Assembly: GCA_014529385.2 (NCBI GenBank)
Contig: CM043942.1
Coordinates: 32,226,469-32,258,968 of the forward strand
Origin: Adiantum capillus-veneris
Taxonomy: Eukaryota; Streptophyta; Polypodiopsida; Polypodiales; Pteridaceae
Reading direction: 5' to 3'
DNA: 32,500 nucleotides
Part shown: one piece after another, positions 11,375 to 22,195 of the stretch
Position numbering within the stretch: position 1 is the stretch's first letter
Layout: the number at the start of each line of letters is the position of its first letter
The notes under the pieces: model-generated
Database searches by the model: none
What the model saw: the letters and a program-made list of their open reading frames with translations, nothing else
Told to the model about the DNA's origin: nothing
Made by a program: the position numbers and the translations under genes

Positions 11375-13291
11375 ACACCTCTAGGATCCCATGCACATAT
11401 TCAAGAATGTAGCCCAGATACTATGGGACCACATTATTGGCAAGAAGGACTCTTTGGGTGCTAGGGAGGATTTGAGGATTTTGAAATGTCTCCCCGCCTT
11501 TCCTACTCCAATGCATGCACCCAATGGAAAGATTGTGCTTCCTAAAGCACCATGGATGCTATCCAAAGAAGAATTAGACAAAGTGAGGGTGCCATTGCTT
11601 CTATTCGCACACCAACAGGATACATGAGGTCGCTAAAGGGAGATTTCATGCAAGCGAAGAAGGGTGGAAGCGTTCAATTGTATGGGTTGAAGTCCCATGA
11701 TTGGCACAAGATGCTTCAAGTAATGTCCCTCTCCTTAATCTATCTATAGTTTGTGTGTATGACTTTCTCTGACTTTCCCTTCCCCTAATTTACATTGTAG
11801 TTCATTCTGCCGGTGAGTATGTGTATATGTCGGGACAAGAAAGTTAAGGATACTATTTTCAAACTTGGAGAGCTAGTAAGATACACCACAAGATTCCACT
11901 CAGCTACACTTTTTTTATGTACACAATAATCTCAACTAGCAGTTAGTGTATCCTTGTGTGTTTAATTTCTTGCAAATTTGTGAGCTCCAAGGAAATAGAA
12001 ATAGGTGCTATTCCCGTTGCTCAAACACTTGCAACAGAAACTATGTGTGCCATTGAGGATGCATTTCCTCGATCGGTCATTAGTCAAATCCACCTCTTGG
12101 TTCACGTGGTGGAGGAGATCGCTATATGTGGAGTACTGCACGCAGGATGGATGTTCTTCTTAGAGAGTCTTTTAAAGACTCTCAAAATTTTGTGCGGCTA
12201 CGATCTCAACCAGAGGCATGTATGGCCAAAGGGCGGATCGTGCAAGAGGAATTTGTTTACATCTCAGAGTATTTGGCACAAGCTGATCCTTCAATGCCTC
12301 GCATGTGGTAAAATGAGAAAGATGCAAGGATGACTTCACACTTGCCAAGTGGAAAGAGAAATCTACTTAACATCAAAATAACTATAGATTAGGAAGAAGA
12401 CATCACCAACAAAGAATGGGAAGTATGCACGAGGCTGCGTACCAAAGGTAGAGTACTCATATACTTAAACCATATTGTAAATTTTTTTCTTGATTTTATC
12501 TTTGTATTTGATAAAATATATTTTCCTATTTTGTAGTGCCTTTCCTTTAACTCTATGTGGTCAAAGGGTCGTCACTTTCGTAAGCGCCACATTGATGAGA
12601 GTAGAACCACCATGGATTGTGGCATCATGGGCAACTTTGACACAGATGGTGATGAAGCGAGGTACTATGGAAATATTGAAAGGAACTAAAGGTTAATTTT
12701 AGAACCTTTCATACCTTCATCTTCCAGTTCAAGTGGTTTGCAAATGTGTCTAGACGACATGAGAATGGCCTCTACATGGTGGACTCTAGCGTGCATCACA
12801 CAGGGAGGTATGACAATTTAGTTTTACCACGCAATTGTGAACAGGTGAGTGACTACCTTTTTTATTCTTATTTGCTTGTAACATTAATTATATCAATGTT
12901 ACTCACTTTGAGCTTCTCTTCTATAGGTCATCTACATCCCAGCAATCCACCAATCAAAAATTTTGTTCGTAATTTCCGTAACACCTCGCGGGAGAACCTT
13001 TTTTCCACTAATGAAGTGGAGACCATCTTCGACCCTCTTCCACCTCCTACTTTGGATGCGGTGGAGACGGGTGAGAGGGAGGTCGATGAATCAAGTTCGG
13101 CGGCAGAAAGTCTTAGCGAGGATGATTGTCATGATGATGAAGATGATGAGATGGAGGATGAAGAATTCGAAGATGATGAAGCCAACGCATCCACAAACGA
13201 CAATTCCGTTTCTCTCTTTATTGATTCAGGAGCCATGGGCTTAGAATTGGATGATCCTTCTTGTAGGGATCTTTTGGAAGATGATTCATAA

Positions 13292-13460
13292 ACATTTTGC
13301 ATACTTTAAGTTATAAAGATTTTTGGTCGTGTAATCCATTCATCTCTCTCTCCCCCCCTCTTCCTCTCTCTAATTTTATGAATATGCTCAATTATGTTAA
13401 TCAAGTGACAGTGATTAGTTTAGCTATAACCAAGTGTAATCCTTAATAGTAGCTAACTAT
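13292..13460. other. Spacer between E1 and E2
   Basis: Holds a degenerate CT/C-rich stretch (13350-13372). No CACTA right end for E1 (an outward TAGTG) was seen. The last three bases, TAT (13458-13460), are the candidate target duplication of E2. Confidence 0.5.
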
Positions 13461-13690
13461 CACTACAACAAAGAAAGGTGTCATTGACGTATATAACGAT
13501 GCTTAACGTCGCTATCTCCATCGCTATCTGCGTCCCTGTGAAACTGTAAGAATCTGCATCAATATACGTGTGGAAAGGCTTTATTTGCAACGCAGATAGC
13601 GACGCAGATATAGACGCAGTTATAGACATAGATAGCGATGTAGATTCCAACGAAAGTGTAGACGCGGATAAAGACGCATATATCGATGAC
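13461..13690. repeat. E2 subterminal motif cluster
   Basis: Copies of CGCTATCT occur in both orientations: CGTCGCTATCTCC and ATCGCTATCTGCGTC (13507-13533), then GCAGATAGCGACGCAGATATAGACGC (split motif, about 13590-13617) and ATAGATAGCGATG (about 13628-13640), plus further GACGC units to 13677. Repeated subterminal motifs are where the second CACTA protein (TNPA in maize Spm) binds in characterised elements; that role is inferred here. Confidence 0.65.
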
Positions 13691-13837
13691 CATAATAGAA
13701 AAAAAAATCTTGGGCAGAGAACAAGTAGCCTGGCCTGTGCCCAGTGAAAAGATGGACACAGCCACCACATCCAGACTTCCTACCCTCTGCCCAAGAAAGC
13801 GAGCAACACCAAAATCAATTGTGCTCCCGCAGAAATT

Positions 13838-13950
13838 TCGACAGAGTTCCCTTCGTTTTTACATAAACTTTTCAAAAAAACCATATCATGTATACGCCTA
13901 CTACATGCTATCCATGTAGGATCTCACATGAGATTTAAGGCCAATGAAAG
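13838..13950 (+). repeat. Divergent copy of a 100-bp module
   Basis: Resembles 22750-22850, 21955-22060 and 26085-26190: an AATTTC..CAG start, a TTTTCAAAA centre, and an end of the form CTCACATGAGATTTAAGGC. It lies inside E2, outside its genes. Confidence 0.5.
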
Positions 13951-13975
13951 AAATGAAATGAACTTTGAGCAAAAC

Positions 13976-14260
13976 CATAACCGTACCAACCTAAAAGCAT
14001 AACCATAACCATAACTTAAAAGCATAACCATAACCGGCCATAACCACTTTGATCAAAACCATAATACAGATAACCATAACCATAAACAAAATTAACAATA
14101 ACCATAAGCATAACCAAAAAGTTAAACATAACCATAAACAAAATCTAACTATGTCTATACAAGAATAGGAGAAATAACCATGTCTATACAATGACAATGA
14201 CAATAACCATAACCATAAGGAAAATAATAATTGTCCGAACAATAACCATAACCATATATG
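13976..14260. repeat. Degenerate (AACCAT)n repeat
   Basis: Many irregular copies of ATAACC/AACCAT, interspersed with three copies of ATGTCTATACAA. It lies between the E2 terminus and its second gene. Confidence 0.85.
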
Positions 14261-14447
14261 TCTATACAAAAAAGAGACACAGAAGCGTGTCTGTGTCTCA
14301 CAAAGCATATATATGAAATCCAGTCCACTGATGACTAGGCGTCACAACCTGAACATAGGACAACTCACAAAATTAGTATTGATATTACTTCACATATACT
14401 TACTTAATTAAATCAACTCACACATATTAACATCTCACCTCAAGCGA

Positions 14448-15367
14448 TCAGCGAGACTGTAAGGCCTCCCATTCTACAGGCTCTCCTGAAGCATCAAGAT
14501 CATTCAATACTTCATAGATACCTCTGCGATATCCATCTGCTCCTCCTCGCGTGTTGGGGCTCGACGCATCACAAGCTTCTGCGTTTATACAAAAATCAAA
14601 GTAATAAGAATACATGATTCATCGCGTTTTAAAAAACACCATAGTTAAGATTGGATTAGAAACTCACAAACTCATAGCGAAAGGTGTCGAAGCCTCCGCT
14701 GCCAAGACGAGATGTCCCCCTGGTCCTCTGTCGTATCTGCGCGGCCTCACGCTGCTGTCTGAACCGCGTGTCCGTTGTCCGCTCATCATGGGATGCCCGA
14801 AGGCTTCGGCGAGCCTGTCGTGAATCTCGTTGATGTTTCACGGTGTCCTATGCAACACCCTTGATCCACCTCCTCGGAACGACGTTTGAACCCGGAGCAG
14901 GTTGGTACTCTCTCAGAATGGTCTCCACTATGTAACTGACTTTGTCCTTATCCTACTCACCCCAAGACGTCAGAATGCTGGTCGAAAATTGTAGCTCCGC
15001 GAGCTGGCAAATCCGCTGTCTCATCTCAATCCCGACTCTATCCATGTCAACAGAACCATCTGCCCATACAGTATAGAGCTTGGAGGCACTAGGATCGTGT
15101 GTCCCCCAAGGTGTCCGAGGTGTGCCAAGAGGTCTGTCGAGAGGTGTGCCTGGGTAGGACGGGGGTCATGAGCGAGGAGGGGTCGAAGCATCTGTGGACC
15201 CTCCTACATAGCAACCACCACCTCCACTTGACGATCGCCGAGATCGGCAGTGCGCCTATGCTGCGGAGATGAGGACATACCCGCCTCTACCCCACCCCTA
15301 GGTGTCGAAGCGGCCGTGATGGGAGAAGCAGGCGTCGTACCCATAGGCATCCTCCCCCCCATAGGCA

Positions 15368-15398
<31 letters not shown>

Positions 15399-15614
15399 TA
15401 GGTGTCCCCCCCTAGGCATCGGACCCTCGGGTGTGAAGCCCGAAGGCGTAGTACGCGTGCCTCTGGCTACCCTGTACTGAGAAGCCTCTGCCATCTGAGC
15501 AGGCGTCATCCGTGTGACGAAGCCCATGAATGCATCTGCACTCATACAAGTGGGATCTAGAAATTGGTCTGCCATACTAAGGTCATGCACAAAGAAAGTA
15601 AAATAAAGCGTCAA
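14448..15614 (-). pseudogene. E2 second gene (TNPA-like position), damaged
   Basis: The gene downstream of the TNP2-like gene, as in two-gene CACTA elements, where the second product binds subterminal repeats. The minus-strand reading starts at MADQFLDPTCM (about 15575) or the upstream Met at 15614, and runs through a low-complexity Pro/Gly region with a poly-Gly tract. It continues with KLYTVWADGSVDMDR and RQRICQLAELQFS (about 15080-14995), then a basic segment HQRDSRQARRSLRA and RLGSGGFDTFRYEF (to about 14668). A GT-AG intron (14579-14667) precedes a last exon ending DLDASGEPVEWEALQSR at the TGA 14448-14450. Breaks: a TAG near 14955 and at least one frameshift near 14850 and one in the last exon. 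No family-specific motif is certain; the assignment rests on position and on resemblance to plant En/Spm second-gene proteins. Confidence 0.6.
15369..15398. repeat. Poly(C)30 tract encoding poly-Gly
   Basis: Thirty consecutive C on the plus strand, inside the E2 second gene where the minus strand reads Gly codons. Such a mononucleotide run is unstable and its length may be a sequencing artefact. Confidence 0.9.
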
Positions 15615-15682
15615 AACACAGTTGTTTAAATTAACTTTAATCTTAATTTTAAATCAACATCTTCACACAAACACTTACAGAC

Positions 15683-18600
15683 CTAGGCCTCGACGAGTGA
15701 GGCATCATCGATAAGATCTTGCACCGTATCATCGTCTATCGATGATGCCTCGACGAGTGAGGCATCATCAATAAGATCTTGCACCGTATCATCGTCTATC
15801 TCGAATTGTCTTCATCCATTGCATCTTCATCTACAAGTGTCAATTCTGCCTCATCTGCGTCATCCCTCGTATATCTGTCAGCTTCCTCTGCCATACCTTC
15901 GTCCATCTCATCTAATGTCACAGTAGTATAGACGTCGTCTGACTAACTTTCCTCCAGGAGCTCTTGCCCTTCAAATACTTGTTTATTTCTTGGAGCAACC
16001 TGAACCACAAACCACCATTTTAGCTCTCGAGGGTCCGGTACAAAGACCACTTGCTCGCAATGTTCGGGGAGAGAAAATGTGTCGCTCGCATCTGTCCAAA
16101 CCTTTGTAGAATCTATTTGCACAAGTTTGTTTCCATCTCTGCGTACCGTTGCATTGCGACCAGAAGTAATCACCTTGAACCACTTCACATCCAACAAAAA
16201 CATCTCAAACCGCCGGAAGCTTACTTTCAAGATATCTGACACTTGACCACAGTAATCCAAGTTGCTAGTGCTCTCATTCGTGTCTCTAGAACTGGCCCTG
16301 CTCTTTTGCATGAAACTAACCATTACCCCACTATCAAACATGTTTCTTCTGCTGTCAATTTGTTGTGTTTTGAAATGCTTTCCATGCGACCACAGTGCCA
16401 TGTATGTATGATACTTCCAGTCACATCCAATAGCCAGCTCTTCCTCTTCTAGAGATATGGGTTCTCCGATCTGTCGAGCTGCTCTCATTGTCTAGTCCAA
16501 CCATGCCATTGTAGCGAATTCAGGTAGAGGAGCAAGATAGTCTGGCAAGGGTAAGCCTCTAGTTGTTTGGCTTTGCCTGAAATCCTGTCGCTCCCTATTG
16601 CGTCTCTCTTTCTCTTCTTCGTACCTTTCAAGCCATTTTTGCATCGGCGCTGAATTTATTATACAAAACTTCATGATCTTTTCTCGCATGGCGTCGTTCA
16701 TTTTCTTTGGCACCCCTTGCCCTTGTGGCTCCTCTCCCACCAGTCTTGCATCCTCCTCATCGCTCCACAGTCAAAGCATTTCTGGGTCAGAAACGGATAG
16801 AAATTCGGTCGTCAATACAAGAGACTCTTGCACCAGCCATCCTTCTGCCATGCTCCCCTCTGGACGCGCTTTTTGGCGAACAAAACCCTTAAGTGTTTTT
16901 ATGAACCGCTCTAGAAAGAACATCCACAACGGCTGTGGACTGTACCTACCACTGCAACCTCATCTACAACATGGACGAGCAAGTGCATTTGGATAGTTAG
17001 GTAGCTCGTGGGTAGATACTTCTCAATCATGAAAACTGCCTCAATGGAGTTAGCCCTTGCGACTGCAATAGATTCCTCTCGTATCTCCTTGGAAGAGATC
17101 CACCGCACTAGCTCTAAAATCTTGTATATGCAGGTATGCACTTCCTTCGTTAAACACCCCTTGATTGCAATTGGAAGAATGAATTGCAAGAACTTATGCC
17201 AGTCGTGCGATTTCAGTCCTGACAGTTGATCGTCACAGGTGAATGCTGTCTTGAGACATCGCATATATCCTGTTGGCGTCCTGAACTCTGAAATCACCCT
17301 TTTAACTTGTCGCTCTTCGTTTTTTAGCAATACCCATGGCGATCTTGGAAGTTTTGTTTGGTCAGCTGTATTGGTGAAAGGCCACAGCTCTGGCATCTTT
17401 CCAACTGACTGCAAATCATCTCGTGAAGCTCGATTGTCTTTCATTCCCATGATTGTCTTCCAGAGGAGCTCTCCCACATTCTTGAATATATGCATTGGAT
17501 CCAGCAAATGGTTAATTAGTAGATCACCCCAGTACAGCAACGTATGGAGAATGGACAAACGTTTCACTCCTGGAATAGGTTGCCCCTCATGTTGCTCCCA
17601 TCGGCGACGCCACTCTTGTACATGCATAGGACAACATTCGACGCGACCAAGCTCACCTTCGCGCAAGTGATGGCCATCTGGAAGATAACAGTGGTGGCCT
17701 TGATAAATTGTCTTTCGAAGAGAGACAGAATAGCGCACATCCAAAGACTTCCCGCAAATTGGACATGCATTGTATCCCGAAGTTGTTAGCCCTACATATA
17801 TTAAAGCATGAATCAGGCCAAGGCAAAGTGCTTGCGAATAGCGAGAATTTTGTAAATCAAGAACCATTACCAGAAGCTTCTCCGTATCCTGGCCAATCAT
17901 GCATAGTCCACAAAAGAAGTCCATGGATCCTTGCATGCTGTTGTCTTACTGGTTCAACTGCATCTGCTATGTCGATCCCATGCCATAACTCCTAGAGCTC
18001 GTCAACTAGTGGAGCTAGATAAACATCCATGTTTTTTGCCTTGAACTTACCAGGTACATCAAGCTTAATATCAAATGACCCTTTTTTATGGCAAGCCACG
18101 GCGGGAGGTTGTAATTGATAAGGCACACAGGCCAAGTGCTCCATGACGAGCTTCTCAAGCCAAATGGATTGACTCCATCCATTGCCATGCCCAAACGCAA
18201 ATTGTGTGATTCACTCTTAAAATGTGGCCAGGTATCTTCAATGTGCCTCCAGGCATTTGAATCAGCGGGCACCCTAAATGTTGCGTCAGTGGATCTATTC
18301 GTAGAATGCCACCGCATCAACTTTGCAATGGAACCACAACGAAACATGCTTTTTATCCTAGGAATAATAGGGAAATGCTACAACACTTTAGCTGGCACTG
18401 TCTCGCCAACTACATCTTGTTTGTAGCGCACTGCTCCGTACTTAGTTTGCGACAGACAATCTGCACATTCATTGCCAAAAATAATGAAATCATTTGGACA
18501 TGCATGAATCTTGTTGTAGTCCAAGCCAACTGAGGTCAATAATTGCTTTGCGTCTGGCCTGGAGGGGGGCATTTCATTGCTAGCCGGGAGAAGTTTCTCT

Positions 18601-19201
18601 GCAACAACCTGTTAAAGCCACATTAAATTAAAAAGCTCTCCAAGCACGTCACCGTTGCAATCGGAAAATCTCTTTTGTAAATTACATACCTAAACAAAGC
18701 AGAGACGCTTGCATCTGACCACCCGTACACTGACTGAAGATTCAAAAACGCCAGACAAGTACAAAGCGTCAATATTTTGGCGCCTTCATAAATTGGTTGA
18801 CGTGCCAACTTCCTCAACATGTCTTCAGGAGATAGGCGCACGGCTTCTGGTGCTCCTTCGTTAGAGTTCTCCTCGCTTGTCTGGAAGAAGGCATCCAGCA
18901 TCTCCTCCATGCCGTCGTCTTCTGTCTGTAAGTCCTTTTATGCTTCCATCCTTGGCTCTATATTGGTCGGACCTTCACGCATAATCCTTTTTGTGTCTCT
19001 CTCAGATGTAGGTGCTATGTCGCGAAAATCAATGGCCATTCTGTAGGAGTCGTATCGTAGATTCTGTACGGTTTCTTTAGCAAACTCTCCGTACTTGTGC
19101 ACATGCTCATTACATATCCTACGCTTGCGCAGGATTTGATACTTGCAGAGCGTGCACGAGCATGCAATCTTTTCCTCCATGTTAGTTGATGACGTTGCCA
19201 T
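15683..19201 (-). pseudogene. E2: CACTA TNP2-like transposase gene, well preserved but interrupted
   Basis: Starts MATSSTNMEEKIACSCTLCKY (19201) with a Cys/His-rich head (CSCTLC...RRICNEHVHKYG) typical of this group. Landmarks: NLQSVYGWSDASVSALF (18743-18693), IHACPNDFIIFG (about 18510-18475), LRLGMAMDGVNPFG (about 18200-18160), NACPICGKSLDVRYS, DPMHIFKNVGELLW, RTPTGYMRCLKTAF, GLKSHDWHKFLQFILPIAIKGC, RWISSKEI, and a DUF4218 part (HLLVHVVDEVAVVGTVHSR, then RQKARPEGSMAEGW after a frameshift near 16930). A DUF4216-like part holds WKYHTYMALWSHGKHF and EHCEQVVFVPDPRELKWW. The acidic C-terminus ends at TAG 15683-15685. Introns: 18609-18689 and 17792-17870, both GT-AG. In-frame stops: 18938, 18378, 17992, 16771, 16492 and 15943, plus one frameshift near 16930 and one near 15800. 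The neighbouring second gene begins about 70 bp downstream. Confidence 0.88.
15687..15801 (-). repeat. 60-bp tandem duplication (20-residue acidic repeat)
   Basis: Units start at 15687 and 15747 and differ at very few bases. On the minus strand each codes for IDDDTVQDLIDDASLVEASS-like acidic sequence at the extreme C-terminus of the E2 transposase. 60 bp keeps the frame. Confidence 0.88.
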
Positions 19202-19284
19202 CTACAATGATTATGAATGTTGTTTTAATATATATACTCCTCACAATGTAAACTACCTCGCATTCTCTAGTCTTGCCCAATCTC

Positions 19285-19396
19285 CGTACACCTCGGTCGA
19301 GAGGTGTACGGCAGGGATTTCATTCACGTAATCACAATCATGTGATTACGTTAATAACTCTAGTATTTACACAAGAAAATCACGTGATCACGTTAA
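19285..19396. other. Array of perfect hairpins near the E2 right end
   Basis: CGTACACCTC/GAGGTGTACG (19285-19294/19301-19310, 6-nt loop) and CGTAATCACA/TGTGATTACG (19327-19336/19341-19350, 4-nt loop) are perfect 10-bp stems. ATCACGTGAT (19379-19388) is a perfect palindrome. They lie between the E2 start codon and its proposed end, in the transposase promoter region. Confidence 0.75.
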
Positions 19397-19441
19397 TTGT
19401 TAACATGATCTTGATGGTGACCTGCAAAAACCAATAGAGCG

Positions 19442-19543
19442 GTAGGCCCGTCGGGCTTTCCCATTTTCCCGGCGGGTCCCGCCGAGCTGCAGTGCTTTAC
19501 CGGCGGACCCGCCGGGAAAATGGCAAAGCCCAGCGGGCCATAG
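19442..19543. repeat. GC-rich inverted repeat at the E2 right terminus
   Basis: Arms of about 38 bp (19442-19479 and 19505-19543) with only a few mismatches, centred on TTTCCCGGCGGG / CCCGCCGGGAAA, with a 25-nt spacer. The outer arm ends at the TAGTG end of E2. The region is strikingly GC-rich against AT-rich flanks. Confidence 0.8.
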
Positions 19544-19545
19544 TG

Positions 19546-20455
19546 TATATAGTAAACCTCTTCTTACTTTGGCATTTTAACTAGGCAAATTCCTGGGGAG
19601 TATATCCGAGTGCTGGGTATAGTCATCTCCTTGTGAATTGACCTAAGGTTACAGAGTCACGGGTCCTTTTCTTAGGCCGAACGTGATTCTTAACTCGGTA
19701 ACCACTTCTAAAAATATTTAAATCCTTCACCGAACATAAAGGTACTAAACCAAAACAATTGAGAATTTGGAGAGTCATGCTCATTGTGATGAAGCCATTG
19801 GTCCATAAAAGGGTTGTAGTTGGTTTTAGAAGATGAGCATATTTAAATAACGAGTTGATAGTCAAGGGTCGGATGTCCTGTACTAGTGTACTGGGTATAT
19901 AAAGATCCTTGAAGTCTTGCATTTTCCACATCATAGATTTGAACATTTCCACTGCACAATATGAGAGCTATAATCCTTAATTGGGTGAAAGTAGCTTTTA
20001 TATATTGAATTGGATGCATAAGGGGGCTACAATCCTTGATTGGGTACTAGTCCTCATTGCTTAATTATGTAATTGTATTGAATATTTCATTGCCTTGTTT
20101 TATGCATTGGTTTATATAGGGAGTGAATTATGTATTATATTTAAAAGATTATTAGTGCATGAGATGGTCAATCATCGACATTATTTCTTTCATGTGTGTT
20201 TTGCAAATAATTATCATCATTTCAATGTAAATGTTGATGATTCTTTGTAGCATGTGAAAATAGTTGTGTCTTATTGTTTTCAGATGGCAGAGGATATATA
20301 ACATTATATTTATAATTACATTGACAATTTCATATTATTTTTGTTTCCATAATGTCATGTAGAGAGTGCATTGCAATGTGTATGTTCTCTCAGAACATAT
20401 GTGGTCGATATGTGGAATTGACTAGAGTGCATTGCGATTCAAAACGATTGTATTT
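19546..20455. other. No recognised gene
   Basis: AT-rich DNA. One minus-strand frame (19952-19623, starting MEMFKSMMWKMQDF) is open for 109 codons but matches nothing I know. AATCCTT(A/G)ATTGGGT occurs twice (about 19973 and 20031), and AGAGTGCATTGC occurs twice (about 20366 and 20425). Confidence 0.4.
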
Positions 20456-20667
20456 CATCTATTGGAAGTTGTTTAGTAACTTGATCACAACCTCTTTTTG
20501 TTTCCATAAATATGATCACTTTACTTCCATCCATCATTCTCTTTAGAATGAGAAATACTCAAAATTGCCAGATTTACTAAAGCGAATGATGGATGGAAGT
20601 AAAGTGGTCATATTTATGGAAACAAAAAGAGGTTGTGATCAAGTTACTAAACAACTTCCAATGGATG
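20456..20667 (+). ncRNA. Helicase-derived long foldback; candidate proto-MIRNA/siRNA locus
   Basis: Left arm 20456-20546 and right arm 20577-20667 are reverse complements over 91 positions, with one mismatch (20540/20583) and two positions that would be G-U pairs in RNA. The loop is 30 nt (20547-20576). The right arm is sense-strand DEAD-box helicase coding sequence (LLKRMMDGSKVVIFMETKRG and on), so the left arm is its antisense. A plus-strand transcript would fold into a nearly perfect hairpin whose 5' arm is complementary to helicase mRNA. This is the structure predicted for young MIRNA genes arising by inverted duplication of a target gene. The fold and its origin are seen directly; transcription and processing are inference. 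Confidence 0.6.
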
Positions 20668-20785
20668 CATTTGCAGCTTTATCTATCCATGATGATAAGA
20701 GTCAAGCTGAACGAGATTGGCTTCTTTTGAATTTAGATCTAGCAATAGCCCTATAATGACAACAATAGATGGATATGAAGGACAT
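20547..20785 (+). pseudogene. DEAD-box RNA helicase exon fragment
   Basis: Reading from 20547: NEKYSKLPDLLKRMMDGSKV, then VIFMETKRGCDQVTKQL and ALSIHDDKSQAERDW. This is the start of the second RecA-like domain (motif IV, (I/V)IFxxTKxxCDxxxxxL, and the HGDKxQxxRD segment, here IHDDKSQAERD) of the DDX5/DBP2/RH20-like DEAD-box family. An ATP-dependent RNA helicase would be the full product. After ERDW the frame shifts near 20725-20735; the next frame gives FRSSNSPIMTTID, matching SPIMTATD. The resemblance to the family then fades. The preceding CATTCTCTTTAG fits a 3' splice site. The N-terminal ATPase domain (motifs Q, I, II DEAD, III) and motif VI are absent, so this is a fragment. HGDK has become HDDK. 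Confidence 0.85.

Positions 20786-22195
<1,410 letters not shown>

Larger units (their letters stand above)
9349..13291 (+). pseudogene. E1: CACTA (En/Spm) TNP2-like transposase pseudogene
   Basis: TNP2-family transposase, which would cut and paste CACTA elements by binding their ends. Hallmarks in order: YEHIHACVNDCMLY and SCPMCKEA (10129-10217), WHANHRSNDGMMRV (10339-10380), LRLGLASDGVNPFG (10447-10488), NACPSCGPSL (10952-10981), DPMHIFKNV (11388-11414), RTPTGYMRSLKG (about 11608-11643), GLKSHDWHKMLQ (11686-11719) and a DUF4218-like HLLVHVVEEIAICG (about 12092-12133). A DUF4216-like part (MWSKGRHF near 12556; NGLYMVDSSVHHTGRYDN) follows, then a very acidic tail ending at 13291. The second transposase, E2, aligns throughout and fixes the frames. 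Introns with GT-AG ends: 9954-10040, 10778-10932, 11720-11800 and 12845-12926. Lesions: TGA 10219, TAG 10513, TGA 10738, a 146-bp tandem duplication with TAG at 11385, and frameshifts near 11585 and after 12970. The reading 9349-9525 (DVEWDERGPLGGP...) is coding-like but its place in the protein is uncertain. No terminal inverted repeats assigned. Confidence 0.85.
13461..19545 (-). mobile_element. E2: CACTA (En/Spm) transposon, nearly complete
   Basis: The left end CACTACAACAAAGAAAGG (13461-13478) is a textbook plant CACTA terminus. The proposed right end, ...GGGCCATAGTG (ending 19545), reads CACTATGGCCCG inward. Both ends are flanked by TAT (13458-13460 and 19546-19548), the 3-bp target duplication expected of CACTA elements. 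Between them, on the minus strand, lie a TNP2-like gene followed by a second smaller gene, the usual order. Element length is 6,085 bp. The weak point is that the two termini share only CACTA and not a 10-bp-plus inverted repeat, so the right end could belong to something else. Confidence 0.6.

Noticed and set aside
13976-14260. Interstitial telomeric repeat.
   Set aside because: The unit is AACCAT/ATAACC, irregular, not CCCTAAA or another known plant telomere unit.
14650-14850. Arg-rich minus-strand segment as a separate DNA-binding protein.
   Set aside because: It continues the E2 second gene after a frameshift and is better annotated as part of it.
19623-19952. 109-codon minus-strand open frame as a gene.
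   Set aside because: No recognisable motif, no splice or context support; open frames of this length occur by chance in this much sequence.
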